64,000 nt of DNA from Fomitopsis serialis (taxonomy: Eukaryota; Basidiomycota; Agaricomycetes; Polyporales; Fomitopsidaceae), in the NCBI RefSeq assembly GCF_022376445.1, contig NW_025954977.1, forward strand, positions 372,001 through 436,000, written 5' to 3'. The stretch's first letter is position 1. Each line of letters starts with the position of its first letter. Of this stretch, positions 1 through 12,692 are shown in pieces. Both the position numbers and the translations under genes were made by a program. The notes beneath the pieces were generated by a model. It was not told the DNA's origin. It did no database searches and was given only the letters and a program-made list of their open reading frames with translations.

Positions 1-363
1 GTGTAGAGTACTTTTGACTGTGTGCGGCGCTCAGCCGAGTAATTTTTGCTGTTACAGGTTGGTCGCGCCGACTCCGACATGGCGGTGGCACTGCAGATTT
101 TGAGCAGCGCTGAAACTGATTGGCTGGCGTTTATAGCCGCCTCGCCAGGGCGGAGACCGCGCACTCGTAAAGGAGGAGCTTTGGGGAACGTTCGTTCATG
201 ATTCTCACTCATACAGGATCAGAAGGCAGCACAACGACCGTGGCTCAAGCTCAAGTCCACCTTGCATAATACAGTCATGATCATATCGATTGCATACGGA
301 AGCACGGTCGCATGGTAGTGATACGGTACATGAACGCAAGACAATCTACAACGTTGCTCCCGT
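1..363. other. No gene recognised at left edge
   Basis: Downstream flank of the ubiquitin-S27a gene. No conserved coding segment, RNA gene or repeat could be recognised; it probably holds the 3' UTR of that gene and part of a neighbour cut off by the window edge. Confidence 0.4.
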
Positions 364-1012
<649 letters not shown>

Positions 1013-1361
1013 TGTGACGGACGCTTCTGTCTGTCCAACGAGCTGAACGATGGAGTCGTCGACGAAGCGAAAACCGACTATAGGTGAGCGAGCAAGCGCG
1101 CGAGTCTTTATATATGCCCGCACGCCGAGGCTTAGTCAGCGAGAAGAGGACTGTTGATGGTCCGTGCGCAGATTGCAAACAAGGTTTGAGATTGCATAAG
1201 ATCGGGGTAAGATCTGGCAAATGCCGAGGCATGCCCGAAGGCGCGTCGCGCGTGACACGCGTCCGACCGACGCGTCTCGACTCTCGACCGCGGTTCACTC
1301 TACCGCACTGGCCGTTCAACCCACGCGAGTATTATCACCACTATCCACTCAAATCATAGAT
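1013..1361. promoter_or_regulatory. Divergent intergenic region UBI3 / RFC3
   Basis: About 350 bases shared by two divergently transcribed genes. It contains the TATA element listed separately and no coding segment. It should hold both promoters and 5' UTRs. Confidence 0.5.
1106..1114 (-). promoter_or_regulatory. TATA box of the ubiquitin-S27a gene
   Basis: On the minus strand the sequence reads TATATAAAG, about 94 bases upstream of the ubiquitin ATG. A strong TATA element fits a highly expressed ribosomal/ubiquitin gene; assignment is by position and sequence only. Confidence 0.55.
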
Positions 1362-2756
1362 ATGGACTCGGACGAAGATGTTCAGATGGAAACCATGGAG
1401 CAGACGCCTTTGACGGCGGCGAGCAAAGGAAAGGGAAAGGCAGTGCCACAGGCACGGACGAACAGTATGACAAGGACAACCTACCCTGGTTAGCATGCGG
1501 TCGCGTCAACTACTGAGTCACTTAACTAGCATTACAGGGTGGAGAAATACAGACCAGTAACGTTGGATGATGTGGTGTCGCACAAGGATATCATCGGCAC
1601 GAGTAAGCCTTCCTGGTTAACCGCGTGTGCCCAACTACTAAGACGCGTTAGTCGAGAAGTTCATAGAGGCTAACCGCCTGCCACACCTGCTCTTCTATGG
1701 GCCTCCTGGTACTGGAAAGACATCGACTGTCCTAGCAGTCGCACGCCGGATATACGGAAAGGACTACCGCAAGCAGATCCTCGAGGTACGTGGCCCCTCT
1801 GCGTGGTGTGTCGTGGCCTGCGCAAACTCACAACGCAACAGTTGAACGCTTCCGACGACCGTGGTATTGACGTCGTGCGAGAACAAATCAAGAACTTCGC
1901 GGAGACACGCACACTATTCTCAAGGGCTTCAAGCTTATTATCCTGGACGAAGCTGACATGATGACAACTGCTGCTCAAGCTGCCCTGCGGCGTGTCATTG
2001 AGCAGTACACAAAGAATGTCCGATTCTGCATTATCTGCAACTACGTGAACAAAATCATTCCCGCTATCCAGAGTCGTTGCACTCGTTTCCGTTTCTCGCC
2101 ACTACCAATCACAGAGGTCGAACGGCGACTGACCGGTGTCATTGAAACGAAGGGTAAGTAGTCCTTTTTATTTTTCTGAGATGGCACATATATTGACTGC
2201 CCGACAGGGTGAACTTGACGGAAGACGGCAAAAAGCATTGCTGAAGCTCTCAAAGGAGATATGCGACGCGCTCTCAACGTGCTTCAGGCATGTCACGCGG
2301 CTTACGATGTAATCGGAGAAACAGAGATCTACGACTGCACCGGCAGCCCGCAGCCAGCAGACATAGAGACAGTGGTTAACTCCATGCTGTCCGATGATTC
2401 ACGACGTCGTACAAAAGCGAGTATGCTTGATAGTGAATGCACTACTTACCGGGACTGACCTTCCTTGCAGTGATCTCTGCGCTGAAAGTCGAGCGAGGCC
2501 TCGCGCTTCCGATCTCATCAATGGGGCGTATGAGTACATTGAGACAATCGAGTTCAAGCCGCATGCGCGGATATATTTGCTCGACTTCCTTGCGACTACC
2601 GAGTAAGTCATGTATGCAAGATGGGAGAAACGTTAGCAAAGTTGACAGTTATACAACAGGCATAGGCTGTCAACAGGTGCTAGCGAGAAGATCCAGCTCA
2701 CCGCGTTGCTGGGTGCATTCAAGAATGCAGTGGAATTGTCAGGCAAATCGTCATGA
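1362..2756 (+). CDS. RFC3: Replication factor C subunit 3 (clamp-loader AAA+ ATPase), with frame breaks
   Basis: Subunit of the heteropentameric clamp loader that opens and loads PCNA on primed DNA (yeast Rfc3, human RFC5). The reading shows [15 protein letters not shown], Walker [10 protein letters not shown] (near 1696), LNASDDRG, Walker B LDEAD, the SRC motif [20 protein letters not shown] and a C-terminal EKIQL collar segment ending at TGA 2754. Seven exons with 48-60 base introns; donors at 1489, 1603, 1786, 2154, 2421 and 2603. The frame is broken by apparent missing single bases near 1450, 1922, 2233, 2255, 2396 and 2508, several of them in short homopolymers, while the protein on both sides stays conserved. 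I therefore read it as an intact gene with consensus errors. Confidence 0.93.
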
Positions 2757-3109
2757 CAATGCTGTCGGTTGGTGATTCCTGGCAATGGCATCCATTATGG
2801 TACTTTCTATAGCCTTCACCTATTGTATTTCCGGTGTACACCACGACACTGATCTGCTCCTGGTCCTCCTGCCTGCTATCCAAGGCGCGTGTGTGGCTGA
2901 TGGGAAACTGAATCACGTGGTACGCGTCAATGACACGCCTCCACTCACATTTGAGGCCCACTGCAGCGCTGTTGTGCACTTCCCTGCCGCTCGTCTGTAC
3001 GGACCCATACAAGTCTCATAGCTTCTCTGTACATTATCTGCTTGGCTGGCTACCAAAAGCTCCAGAATCTTGTACTCGAACAGACCCTAACAGTCAGCCA
3101 AGCGACGAC
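2757..3109. other. Intergenic RFC3 to ZW10
   Basis: The two genes run in tandem. This 353-base gap should hold the RFC3 3' UTR and the ZW10 promoter; no motif could be assigned with confidence. Confidence 0.35.
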
Positions 3110-6100
3110 ATGGCCTTCCCTATTCCCGCCCACCTACCTCGAGGCAAGGACCCCCAAGATGTCTCCACGAAGATCCTCACGAAGATATCTGAAACTGATA
3201 CAAAGTCTTTGAACGCCTCTCTGGCGTCCTCTTGGATTGCGGAGCTTGACGAGACCATTGCCCAAACGAAGGTGCGCCTCTGAGCAAGGCGGTGGTAGAA
3301 CCACTCGCAGACTCACGTAGCAGTGCGTACCTCTTAGACGCGATCCATGAGCGTATATCGAACGATCTGCCCTTCTTCAATGAGCAGCTGTCAAGCGCGA
3401 AGTCAATCCAGGAGCGGTTACATACGCTGACGGATAATGTCGATGCATTGGATGGTCGCTTGTCGGATTCGGAGGTGTGTTCTGTGACCTGCGTTACTAG
3501 CAACTGGACATTGACTGGCTTGTTTTGAAGACTGGTATTGTTCCCACTCTCCTTGCGACCTTGACACGGCATGCGCAGCTCGCACAAGAGGCTTGGACGC
3601 TTCGGTGAAGCGTCAGAACCTAATTCACCTGTTCGGTTTGAAGCGGAAGTATGACAACCTCACGACACTGGTGCATGAAGGCAAGCTACCGGAATCAGTG
3701 GCAACATCCTCTGCTCTCGAGCCTGAGCTGCAGGTTCGCCAGAGCCGCTGGCACGGAGTGCGGTTATGGGTGAGCTCCGGGTATGTTCCTTGCTGTCCAG
3801 CAGAGTTGTGAAGTGTGTTGACACCTTGAACAGCGCAGTTTCAATGCTACCAAAGCGCGGATCGAGGACAGCTTAATGATGCCTACAGTCGAAGCGTTAT
3901 GGTGTCATCGTCTGAAATACTTGTCCGACCTTCTGTGCAAGGCACGTCGAGCAATCTTATTCTTCGACGCGCTTGACTCATGACCTGCCGTGACAGTGCG
4001 ACAATCGGAGACGACCTTGTCTTTGGCATCAGTTCTATCGTCCCTATCAGCCGCCTCCCTCGCCGAGCGTTTGAACCATCTTCGCCGCGACCTCACACAA
4101 CACTACGTCGAATACATCGCGAAGCAGCCTGCCAGCGTTGAGGTGACATCTGTGGACACTATCGCAGGCGCTGCCGAGTACAGGCTGACGCTCTTCCCTT
4201 CTCCGCCGGATAGCCAGGACCTGAGCGCACGTCTAGATGGCTTCTCGGCTGTATTGACCTTCCTGAACGACCGCCTATTCCCTCACTTGCCGCAGCGGAG
4301 CGGAAGTCTTTCGCGCTCTCCTATGCAGACCCGTTCGAGCGGCTGTGCTCAATCACCTTCTCATTCCGTCTCTGCCATCTTCGCTCGATGGGCTGCCGCA
4401 TTTCCTCGATTTCTCACTCGGGCGCAACAGTTCGAACGGGACTACCTGAGCTCAATGCTAGGTGACGATGGAGGCGAACAGAGATCAGAAGCTGGGCTAG
4501 TGGCGTCGGGCTGCACTACGAGCGAAGCGGCGCATGCAGCTGCTGGAAGCTGTGAGGCTCATCGTCATGAGCCCGGAGGACGAGCGACGTATGATCTCCG
4601 TAGACGTCGAGGTTAAGCCCGAGTTCGAAGAAGGAAGCCTTGCACCGTCAACTGCAGAGCCTCAACCCGAACGGGTGGAGGATAGCAACGACGACACAGC
4701 TTGGGATTTCGATGATGAACAGCCGACGGACACCACTGAGAGCAAAGAGGACGATGCCACGGCTGACGAGGATGGGTGGGGCTTTGATGACGAGGGGAGC
4801 GCTGAGCCTCAGCCAGAGCAAAGCACGTCGGAGCCCGTACCACCAGAAGAGGATCCTGGAGATGCTTGGGGCTGGAATGATGACGATGCGTCGGATACGC
4901 TCAATGGCGAGGAGTCTTACGAGGACGATCCATGGGCCGATGGATGGGACGACAAGGAGAGCAAAGAAAAGTCAAAGGCGCCTGCAAAAATGCCGAAGCC
5001 GGCAAAGGGACTCGCGAAGCTGTCGTCGAAGGGCAAGAGTGCCAATCACAAGACGGACGAGCCGCCGTTACAGTCGCCCATACCACTCGCGCCCCCTCCG
5101 CCTACGCCACTAGTGACGTCCATACCGAAACAAATGGCGACCCCGCAGGTTTTGAAGGAGACGTATATGGTGTCTGGACGCATGAAAGAACTTATCAAGC
5201 ATGTCGAAAGCGTCCTTGAAGAAGGCGCCGAGCTAGTCTCTTCAGGGCTTTTTGGACCTCATCAGACTTCGACATCACAACTAGGATCGGTGATACTGCA
5301 GGCCGCGCCGTTGACGTTGGATGTGTTCCGCGCGGTGTATCCTGTCACATTCTCTGCGATACTGCAAAACTCGCCGAAACAAGCGATGCGCTTCTCCAAT
5401 GATTGTCTGTACCTCAGTACAGAAGTGCAGCAGGGTCTGAAGGGTTCTGCTACCGCTGTATCCGGGAAGCTCCAAGAAGACGGCGAGCGGCTAAAGATAC
5501 TCGGCGAGAGCTGGTATTCAGATACTATTGTAAGTTACCTCTGTTATGTCGCCTGGAGTATCGCTCATGCGAATGGGTCAGGATCGGCAATGTCAATTGA
5601 TCCATGAACTTCTCGACAAAGCAGCAGGCTTTGTTGAGACCACTAACCAGGACCGCTTCGACGAATGCGAGAACGCAGTCAACCAAATACTGCAGCGCAT
5701 ACGTCGTCTAGCACAGGAGTGGAAGGTAGGTTCAGGTCTCGATGCGGTGGCATAAGCATCTGATTTACTGTGGACCCGACAGCGCGTCTTGAACAAAAGC
5801 AAGTACTATGAAGCGCTTGGCTTCGTGGTGGACGCGGCGCTATCACGCATGCTGGCGGACATTCTTGCTCTGCCCGACATTACTGCCGAGGAGTCAAATA
5901 GACTCAGCGAACTATGTCGTATCTTCAATGCGCTGGAAGGCCTATTTGTAGAAGACCCGTCTCAGGTAGGTCGTATCGGCTACGTGCTGTACGCATTTCG
6001 CTGATCTGTCTACCCCAGCCATCATTCGTCGTCTCGTACGTCCCATCTTGGCTCAAGTTTTCTTACTTGTCGGAGCTTCTCGTAAGTGTGCGCCCTTCGG

Positions 6101-6306
6101 GAGCATTGCTCGACCACTGAACAATGTTCTTGTTCACAATACAGGAAGCGTCCATGGCGGACATCTCGTATCTCTTTGAAGAGGGCGCGCTGGTGGATTT
6201 TGAGATCGACGAGTTGGTGAAACTGGTACGCGCCCTTTTCGCAGACACTTCTTTGCGGGCGAACACCATCAACAAGTTCCTCGGCGGTCACCCATCGTCT
6301 TCATGA
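3110..6306 (+). CDS. ZW10: ZW10/Dsl1-family ER tethering and kinetochore-related protein
   Basis: ZW10 is the Dsl1 counterpart in the NRZ/Dsl1 complex, which captures Golgi-derived COPI vesicles at the ER; in animals it also acts in the RZZ kinetochore complex. The N-terminal part is helical (ISNDLPFFNEQL, SIQERLHTL). A middle acidic linker with repeated Trp motifs (4696-4953) is followed by a Pro/Lys-rich stretch. The C-terminal helical region carries VPSWLKFSYLSELL, ASMADISYLFEEGALVDFE and ELVKLVRALFADT, typical ZW10 C-terminal segments, ending at TGA 6304. About seven short introns. One frame break near 3590 (GCTTGGACGC, one G expected more). Exon borders at 3280-3340 and 3730-3990 are uncertain. 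Confidence 0.85.
4696..4953 (+). other. Trp-acidic motif cluster inside ZW10
   Basis: Four similar acidic motifs built around Trp: AWDFDDE, GWGFDDE, AWGWNDDD and PWADGWDD, spaced 25-30 residues apart in a Glu/Asp-rich linker. Yeast Dsl1 has a comparable disordered acidic lasso whose Trp motifs bind COPI subunits. The sequence repeat is direct observation; the COPI-binding role is inference from Dsl1. Confidence 0.6.
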
Positions 6307-6784
6307 GCAGTCTCGTTATGCGTACGATGTGGGCAGGGATACTTAGTATGGACTTACTATTTACTCTGGGAACATCATGCTTGTAATCACATCATATACT
6401 GCATGTACCTCAGTGGGCGATCGACACTGCGGAATATTGCTGGTGCTGGTGATTAGATTTCTAATACTCCTCGCCCCGTAAATCTGTCTGAGGACCCATA
6501 GTTGGGATTGAGAGACATTACATAGCTGCCATGTACTTATGAGCTCCGGAAATGGCAGTTGGGGGACAGCAGACGCACGGACCACCGCTGGAACCAAACA
6601 TACTCAAACACGTAGCCACCCGTGCGCCTCCCCGCCGAGACGCGCTTGTTGTTGAATCCATCCGCAACGTGCTCGATACTCTATACGCCTTGGGACTGCT
6701 GAAGGCGCTGCGCATGACATGGCTTCTCTCGAGGTAGCTATACCTCTGCTTTTTCTTGGTGTGATGATTCACTCACTGGTTTGA
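6307..6784. other. Intergenic ZW10 to CID gene
   Basis: About 480 bases. Open frames on both strands around 6518-6772 overlap each other and resemble no family I know; I treat them as non-coding. Confidence 0.4.
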
Positions 6785-9420
6785 ATGACTTCTTTGATCA
6801 GACGTTCGAATCTACACTGAAGGATGTTGTTACTGCGAAGCGATTGTCCGCTTCCAAAATGGCGAACTTGACGGAGATTGCGTTGAAGTGCATGAAGGTG
6901 CGTCAGATCGCTGGACGCAACATTGTTGAGTGCTCATGATTGGTCGCTTGTCGGGTGACGCAGAATGACACCCAGCTGGTGTCTACTCTGTTCCGCACCC
7001 ACAGAACTTTGTCCTCAGCATCCAAAGTCAACAGCCTCTACGTGTTCGACGCGCTCTCTCGCGCAGCCAGAAATCAAGTGAACAAGCACCGTCTAAGTCC
7101 CCCTATCGACCCAGCACAGGGCAACTGCGCGACGTTCATCGTGAAGGTCGAAGGTGTCCTCGATAGTTTGTTCCAGGATCTCATAACAACTCGTGATGAG
7201 ACATTAAAGGTCAGTCTTCAACCTTTCTAGCTGACACGTTGGGGTATCCGGCAGACGGGAGTACTATTGCGGTGGTTGAACAGTGGTGAATCGGCGACGA
7301 AGGTGCTCCACCACTGCGTTTCAATGTGTCGTGCGACGCGTGAAATGGCTCCACAAGGTAGTCCGTTGGTCAACCTATACTGACCGTACTCTACGCTGCT
7401 TCGCCAAGCCCCCGATTCGACCTGTAGTGTGTCGACACGGGAGAGCTATCGCGACGACATCGTGAGCGCGTGCATACGATTAGCTACCTCCGCTATCACA
7501 TGACCGTTCCACAGCCGTCATCCTTCTATCCGCTACGAATTGAAGTAGAAAGCCCGGTTCTAACCTTAACTTTGGTATGCGCCGCTTGCAGGAGAAGTCC
7601 AAGAAGGTCCTTGATATATGGGTCAAGAACAATACCTTCCCATCCGCCGCTTTAGAACGACTGTCGCAGCGTCTGGAGAATCCGGCAAAAGGTGCTTGTC
7701 GTTATCTATGTTTCTTCGCTGAGTGTAGTTTCCGTTCGCGCAATTCTAGTCCTTTTGTTTTCAGTCACTGTCTGCTTTGAGTGAGAAATGAAACTGAATC
7801 GTGATGTCTTCGTCAGAATCCGAAGGGATTGTTGCCCCAAGACCGGCAGACCCACGCAGTACAACCGCTCCCACATTCTCTACGACACCACCGCAACCAC
7901 CGCCTGTTACCGCTGACACAGGTGCTGTCACGAACCTAATCAACCTTCTCGCAAAAGCCAGGAATGCGAATGCCGTGCCCCCAACGAGGTGAGTTTGAGA
8001 GCATCGCTGTGCATTGTGATCAATGGCTCAACCGCGCTTGCAGCCAAATACCGACAAATACAGCCACTCCCGTCCATGCATCCACGGCCACACCTCCACT
8101 GGCTGCAGATCCTCTTGCTTTGATCCAGCAGCTGGCGCAGGCAGCAGGATTGGCGAACGGAGTTCTTGCACAGCCCGTACCATTACCCGTGTCATTAGTC
8201 CCGTCATCCTCATCTGCAACAAGTGCTGTTCCTGTATTGCCTCCTGGCAGAGGTCCGCCGCAGCCTCCGCCATATCGAAATGATCATTACGGTTCCGGTC
8301 GTAGAGAGTCACCTCATGACACGTATGCCGGACCAGATCGTGGCAGAGACCGCGATGATTTCTACGATGAGCGCCGTGACCAAAGGGGCGGCCCCAGAGG
8401 TGGCCCCAGAGGCGGCTTCCGCGGTCGTGGTCGTGGAAGATGGGATGACCGTGACCGGTACGACGACCGGAACCGAGATCGAGATTGGGCTCCTCAACGG
8501 AGAGGCAGACCGAGTCGGTCGCGCAGCCCGCCCCCGCCAGGTAGATACGGAGGGAGGAGGGACAAGCCGCCGTACAGCCCGCCACGGAGGCCACCCAACT
8601 CTCGCTACGCCGACTCATCAGCCGCTCGTGACTCTGAGGGAGGAGGCTCCAGGGCGCCCGTAGTAGCCGGGAAGGACGAGTTCGGACGGGACATCAGGCC
8701 ACCCTCGCCGGACAACACACCCTCGGGATCCATCCGCCACAGTAGTGCAGACACCCATTCTCCTACACACATGACGACAACACGCTCCCCGGTAGACCGA
8801 CAGTCTGCGGGGCTCGCCGTTCATTCGCCGCGACGTGACGGGCCATCGTTCCGTCCACCGCCACGAGGCCCGCCGCCCGCTCCGGTACAGGGAGGACTAG
8901 ATACAGTCGATCTTCTACGTTCGACCCAACATTGCCCGCGTCTTGGACTGCACTGGGGAATGCATGGAAGGTCACACATGGGTATCTTCCTTCTCAGGAA
9001 GAACTCATGGCCTACGTGCTCAGCGGCTTTGGCGCCCCTCCGACGGCAAACGAGTTCACGGGAGGCAGCGGTGGCCAATGGGCAGGCCAGGATAATACTT
9101 ACGGTGGCGGTAGTATGTACCCTGACGAAGGGAGCTGGCAAGGGAACGGCGGGATGGACCAGGGAGCACTACACGGCAGCGATAGCGCGTACGGCAACGG
9201 CCGAAGCGTGACTTACGGGGGCGAACAAGCGCACGAACGGGACATGTCTCGCCGTGACGGTGTCCTCACTCAGCCCCCGGCTGAGCAATCGACACCCGGA
9301 GGAATTATGATGGGCGGTCCAATGGACCAGGAGGGAAGTGGCGACGCAGGTTCGGCGACAGGGCGGATGCAGAAGGTTGGCGACAGATGGGTCTTCGTTC
9401 GAAGTGCGGCGCCGCCATGA
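6785..9420 (+). CDS. CID-domain RNA polymerase II CTD-binding protein (Seb1/Nrd1/SCAF-like)
   Basis: The N-terminal CTD-interacting domain contains FESTLKDVVTAKRLSASKM, LYVFDALSRAAR, FIVKVEGVLDSLF and EKSKKVLDIWVKNNTFP, as in Pcf11/Nrd1/Seb1 factors that couple Pol II CTD phosphorylation to termination and RNA processing. It is followed by a Pro-rich linker, an Arg-rich segment with RGG and DRDR/RS dipeptides (about 8380-8650), and a Gly/Gln/Met-rich C-terminus with the motif WKVTHGYLPSQEELMAY. Exon 1 ends 6897, exon 2 is 6964-7209, and the CID resumes at 7592, which implies a long intron or a missed exon at 7210-7591. A T appears to be missing near 6797 just after the start. No RRM was recognised. 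Ends at TGA 9418. Confidence 0.8.
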
Positions 9421-9499
9421 CAGTGATAGCCAGTTGTACCATTGAGACGTAGTTCCCCACGATAATCAGCACCCATGCATGCCACTAGTCGTACATACT

Positions 9500-10714
9500 T
9501 TACACACTCTCAACTCCGTTTGCATGCTCCATACCTGCTAACTCGTATTGGTATCCTTTCCGTTTTCTCGTGCGCCGGGCTGCGGTTCGTGTAGAGGGCT
9601 TTGGCGTGGAAGGCAGACGACTGTGGTGGGCGAAGGGGTTCGGCCAGTATGTGAGGTAGCAAATCACAGCGCAGGCAGTGCCGAGGAGACCCCCGACGAT
9701 TACATCTTCCTTGTGATGTCTCTGCAGCGCATTGTCAAATCAACGGAATATCAAGCAAAGCGGTCAAACGACGCACATAATCTTCCACTCGACTGACGGC
9801 GACCCAAGTGGCGAATGCAAGAGGTAAGCAGGAGAGGCTGAGCCGCGCAAGTCTACTCGCGAGGAAACTCCTTGCCGCAGCAGGTCGCGTGATGCACCAC
9901 GCTCCGGTTATGCCTGCTAGCCAGAGCGACAGGAACATCATCCCGGAGAATGCTGTGGAAGAATGGCCGGACGGGAACGATCTCCGTCCGTCCAGAATCG
10001 TTTCGAGGTCGCTTTAATGTCCGGTCAGGGATGCTCGCACGCGTCGTTGAGCGTGCAGCTCACCCTGCGCATGCTTTTAACTCTTTATCCCACTTGCATC
10101 GTGATAGGAAGTCGGGACGCAGCCGCCCTGTAGCAGAGTAAGGTTTGAATAGGTCCGTATTACCTCCACACTTACCGACCCGGTTTTTGAGGACCTCTGT
10201 GGCAACTTCAGAGAAGGCTCTGGAGAACGGTACGCTTCACATCTGGTGCTCGCGTCGAACGCGGCTCACCCACCTTGTTGCGTAGAGTGCAAGAGCTCCG
10301 TGATGAAGGTCTAGAGCAGATCGCCTCAGACATGAAATGACGCCTATCACCGCGAAGGGGACGACGAAGGCGATGAACCAGTTCAGGTCCCCGCCAATCC
10401 TAGGATGCAATAGATATGGTCAAACCGCGGCGACACGAGAAAGTAGAAGGCTTCCGTACTGGCTTTTGTGATGTTTGTGGTCAATCAGGGTATCCTTGCG
10501 GTCGAATTCTCTTTCATACGGAGGGAGTCCGCTAACGATCCATGCGATGAACCATGCTACGGTCGCTACACTCCTGATTCACGAAGTTCAGCTACCAATC
10601 CTTCTACCACGGTTGTGATGTTCGGCCTTACCAGTCTACAATGTAGGATCTATCTAGCCAGTCAAAAGCGTCCTCCCCGAAAACATTTTGTAATCTATCG
10701 AGCATGGTGACCAT
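9500..10714 (-). CDS. PAP2-family lipid phosphatase (DPP1/LPP1-like), multi-exon
   Basis: Integral-membrane phosphatase that dephosphorylates phosphatidate, diacylglycerol pyrophosphate or related lipids. All three PAP2 signatures are present: KNRVGRLRP (C1, split by an intron near 10170), SFPSGHSS (C2, near 9970) and SRVEDY-RHHKED (C3, split by an intron near 9790). The start at 10714 gives MVTMLDRLQNVFG; next come an exon with a hydrophobic segment ending DTLIDHKHHKSQ and another with NWFIAFVVPFAVIGVIS. At least five short introns, which is why no long open frame exists. The C-terminus after C3 is hydrophobic (LLGTACAVICYLTYWP) then basic (TRKRKGYQYELAGME), ending at TAA 9500. Specific substrate not determinable. 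Confidence 0.87.
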
Positions 10715-11350
10715 GGTGGCCAAAGTAGCTTATGCAGTAGTTGAGTTGTGAACGCTGGTACATCGCATTTGACTTACTGGTAGTATTGCAGATTGATAGA
10801 GCAGGGCACGCGAGTGCAGACTGCATTAAAGTTAATCAGGCCTAAGTCGCGCCCAGCCATCCAAAACCTGAGCTTGTTGTACATACACACTTGTCTATCG
10901 CCTTGAGCTCGCGTCTTTGTATATGGTGGTGCAGTCAACTGGATCGCGAGACGCGGAGCAGAGCACAGCTCTATCGAGGGCGGGTTTGGGGTGGGTGAGA
11001 GTCAACCGTGCAAATTCTGCGAAGATATGTACCGAAGCTCAGCGCTTAGGTGCCCGCGGGATCCACTGAGAAAATTGGGGTTTTCACCAGGTTTACCGTT
11101 GTCCGTTGCTGGTCCGTTGGGCGTGGGTTCAGGACATTCTCATGCTGCAGCTGCATGCCGCAGACACGATTGATTCCGAGACTTGGCGCCCATGGCCACA
11201 GGCATAAACCACGTGCCCCTAAGCCGTCGTGGTAGACACGTGGCTACGACGCGCTCTTGCTCCGTAGCGCCCGCTTGTCTCTTCGCGACCGCGAGGGTGA
11301 GTAACCGACATTGGGAATGGCTCACAGTTTGTTGAGCTGTGAGTCTACAG
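10715..11350. promoter_or_regulatory. Divergent intergenic region PAP2 / EFM7
   Basis: About 640 bases between divergently transcribed starts. Contains only short overlapping open frames that resemble nothing; it presumably holds both promoters. Confidence 0.4.
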
Positions 11351-12238
11351 ATGTCCAACCCAGAGGACCTTCTGTCAGAGTCACTCGGAAGCCTCTACAA
11401 CTACACACCCATTACCCATTCATCTGCGGGATCCACCTTCACCTACGACTACCTCGGGCGAGAGGACGAACATGATGGTGGTGACGACCCGACGGAGAAC
11501 TATGCCTTGGATACCCCTTTCACCATAACTTTGACGACTCCTGACACGCAACCAGCCAATTGGGCACTTCATGCCTCCTCCATATGGGTATCCGCCCTTT
11601 ACATCGCTGATCACGTTCACGATCTACACCTCGATCTGCACACCAAGCGTACGGCCGGCGAGGGCACTCGATTGCGTGTGCTTGAGCTAGGAGCTGGAGC
11701 AGGGCTGCCCAGCATCCTTATTGCGCGACTCTACCCCACCGCGGACATCGTGACCAGTGACTATCCCGACGACGAGCTGATCTCGACGCTGGCAGACAAC
11801 GTCCAGAAGAACGAAGCATTCACACATTGTCATGCTATTCCGTATGCATGGGGCAGCGACCCATCTCCTCTGTTCGCGCCCTTTGCGGACGTTTCATCTA
11901 GGCGAACCGGGTTTGACGTCGTGATAGCAGCAGACACGCTCTGGAACCCAGAGTTACACTCGAAGTTCCTCGGCTCTCTGTCGGAAACACTGAAGAAGAC
12001 ACCCGATGCACGCGTCCATTTGGTCGCCGGATTCCATACGGGGAGATACACTGTAGAGTCATTCTTGAAGGCTGTACCAGATGCTGGTCTAGAAGTGGAG
12101 GAGGCAGCGGAGCGAGAGGTAGGGGGAAATCGACGGAGGCCATGGAACGTCGATAGAGCAGATGAGGAGACCGAAGAGGAGCGAAGACGGTGGGTGTTAT
12201 GGATGGTACTGAAGTGGAAGGAAAGCGCATTGGCATAA
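11351..12238 (+). CDS. EFM7: Protein N-terminal and lysine methyltransferase EFM7 (Nnt1)
   Basis: Family 16 SAM-dependent methyltransferase; yeast Efm7 modifies the N-terminal Gly and adjacent Lys of elongation factor eEF1A. Single exon, 295 residues from the ATG at 11351 (an upstream in-frame GTG is not a likely eukaryotic start). Residues 80-100 carry the substrate-lobe SIWVSALYIADHV; SAM motif I is VLELGAGAGLPS; motif II is TSDYPDDELI; later VVIAADTLWN and a C-terminal WVLWMVLKWK helix. Length and motif order match the family. Cytoplasmic. It keeps a clean frame throughout, unlike several neighbours. Confidence 0.9.
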   Translation: MSNPEDLLSESLGSLYNYTPITHSSAGSTFTYDYLGREDEHDGGDDPTENYALDTPFTITLTTPDTQPANWALHASSIWVSALYIADHVHDLHLDLHTKRTAGEGTRLRVLELGAGAGLPSILIARLYPTADIVTSDYPDDELISTLADNVQKNEAFTHCHAIPYAWGSDPSPLFAPFADVSSRRTGFDVVIAADTLWNPELHSKFLGSLSETLKKTPDARVHLVAGFHTGRYTVESFLKAVPDAGLEVEEAAEREVGGNRRRPWNVDRADEETEEERRRWVLWMVLKWKESALA

Positions 12239-12692
12239 GTGAGATGAAATGGGATACCACTGTACTCTAGATCAATGCTTATCACGCATGCTGAATCCCA
12301 CACAATGCATTGGTGTCTGGGCTCGTGGGGGCCTCGAAGATGACTTCGAGTATCGAGACCTCGACACATGACTGACGAAAGGTCTTAAAATTATGGCGAT
12401 TCACACGACACCGATATTCGGTTCGATAGATACGTTGCATATTGTTGCGAGTTACTCGCTGAAGCCCTTCGCCGACCGTCGTGAGATCATGTTGACAATA
12501 TGAAGGTATACACTGAGCTTTCTGCTGCGTGAGCTGTGGCCCAGGTTCACCATTTAGTACACCTTCCATTTACGGATGCGCACTTTAGTCATCGATCTAG
12601 ATCCGACGTCGGCTCCCTCGACTCGTCGGTCACGCCGCCACCAGCCCAGCAACCTTGCTCACTAACCACCATCTCGTCTCTCTCTGTGTAAC
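12239..12692. other. Intergenic EFM7 to CRIPT
   Basis: About 450 bases between tandem genes. A pyrimidine-rich tract precedes the CRIPT ATG (around 12640-12690), common upstream of fungal starts. Nothing else recognised. Confidence 0.4.

Noticed and set aside
6518..6772. Opposed open frames on both strands between ZW10 and the CID gene
   Set aside because: They overlap, have no recognisable domain, and their composition mirrors each other as antisense frames do.
11339..11350. Upstream GTG start for EFM7 giving four extra residues
   Set aside because: GTG is not a usual nuclear start codon; the ATG at 11351 begins the typical family N-terminus.
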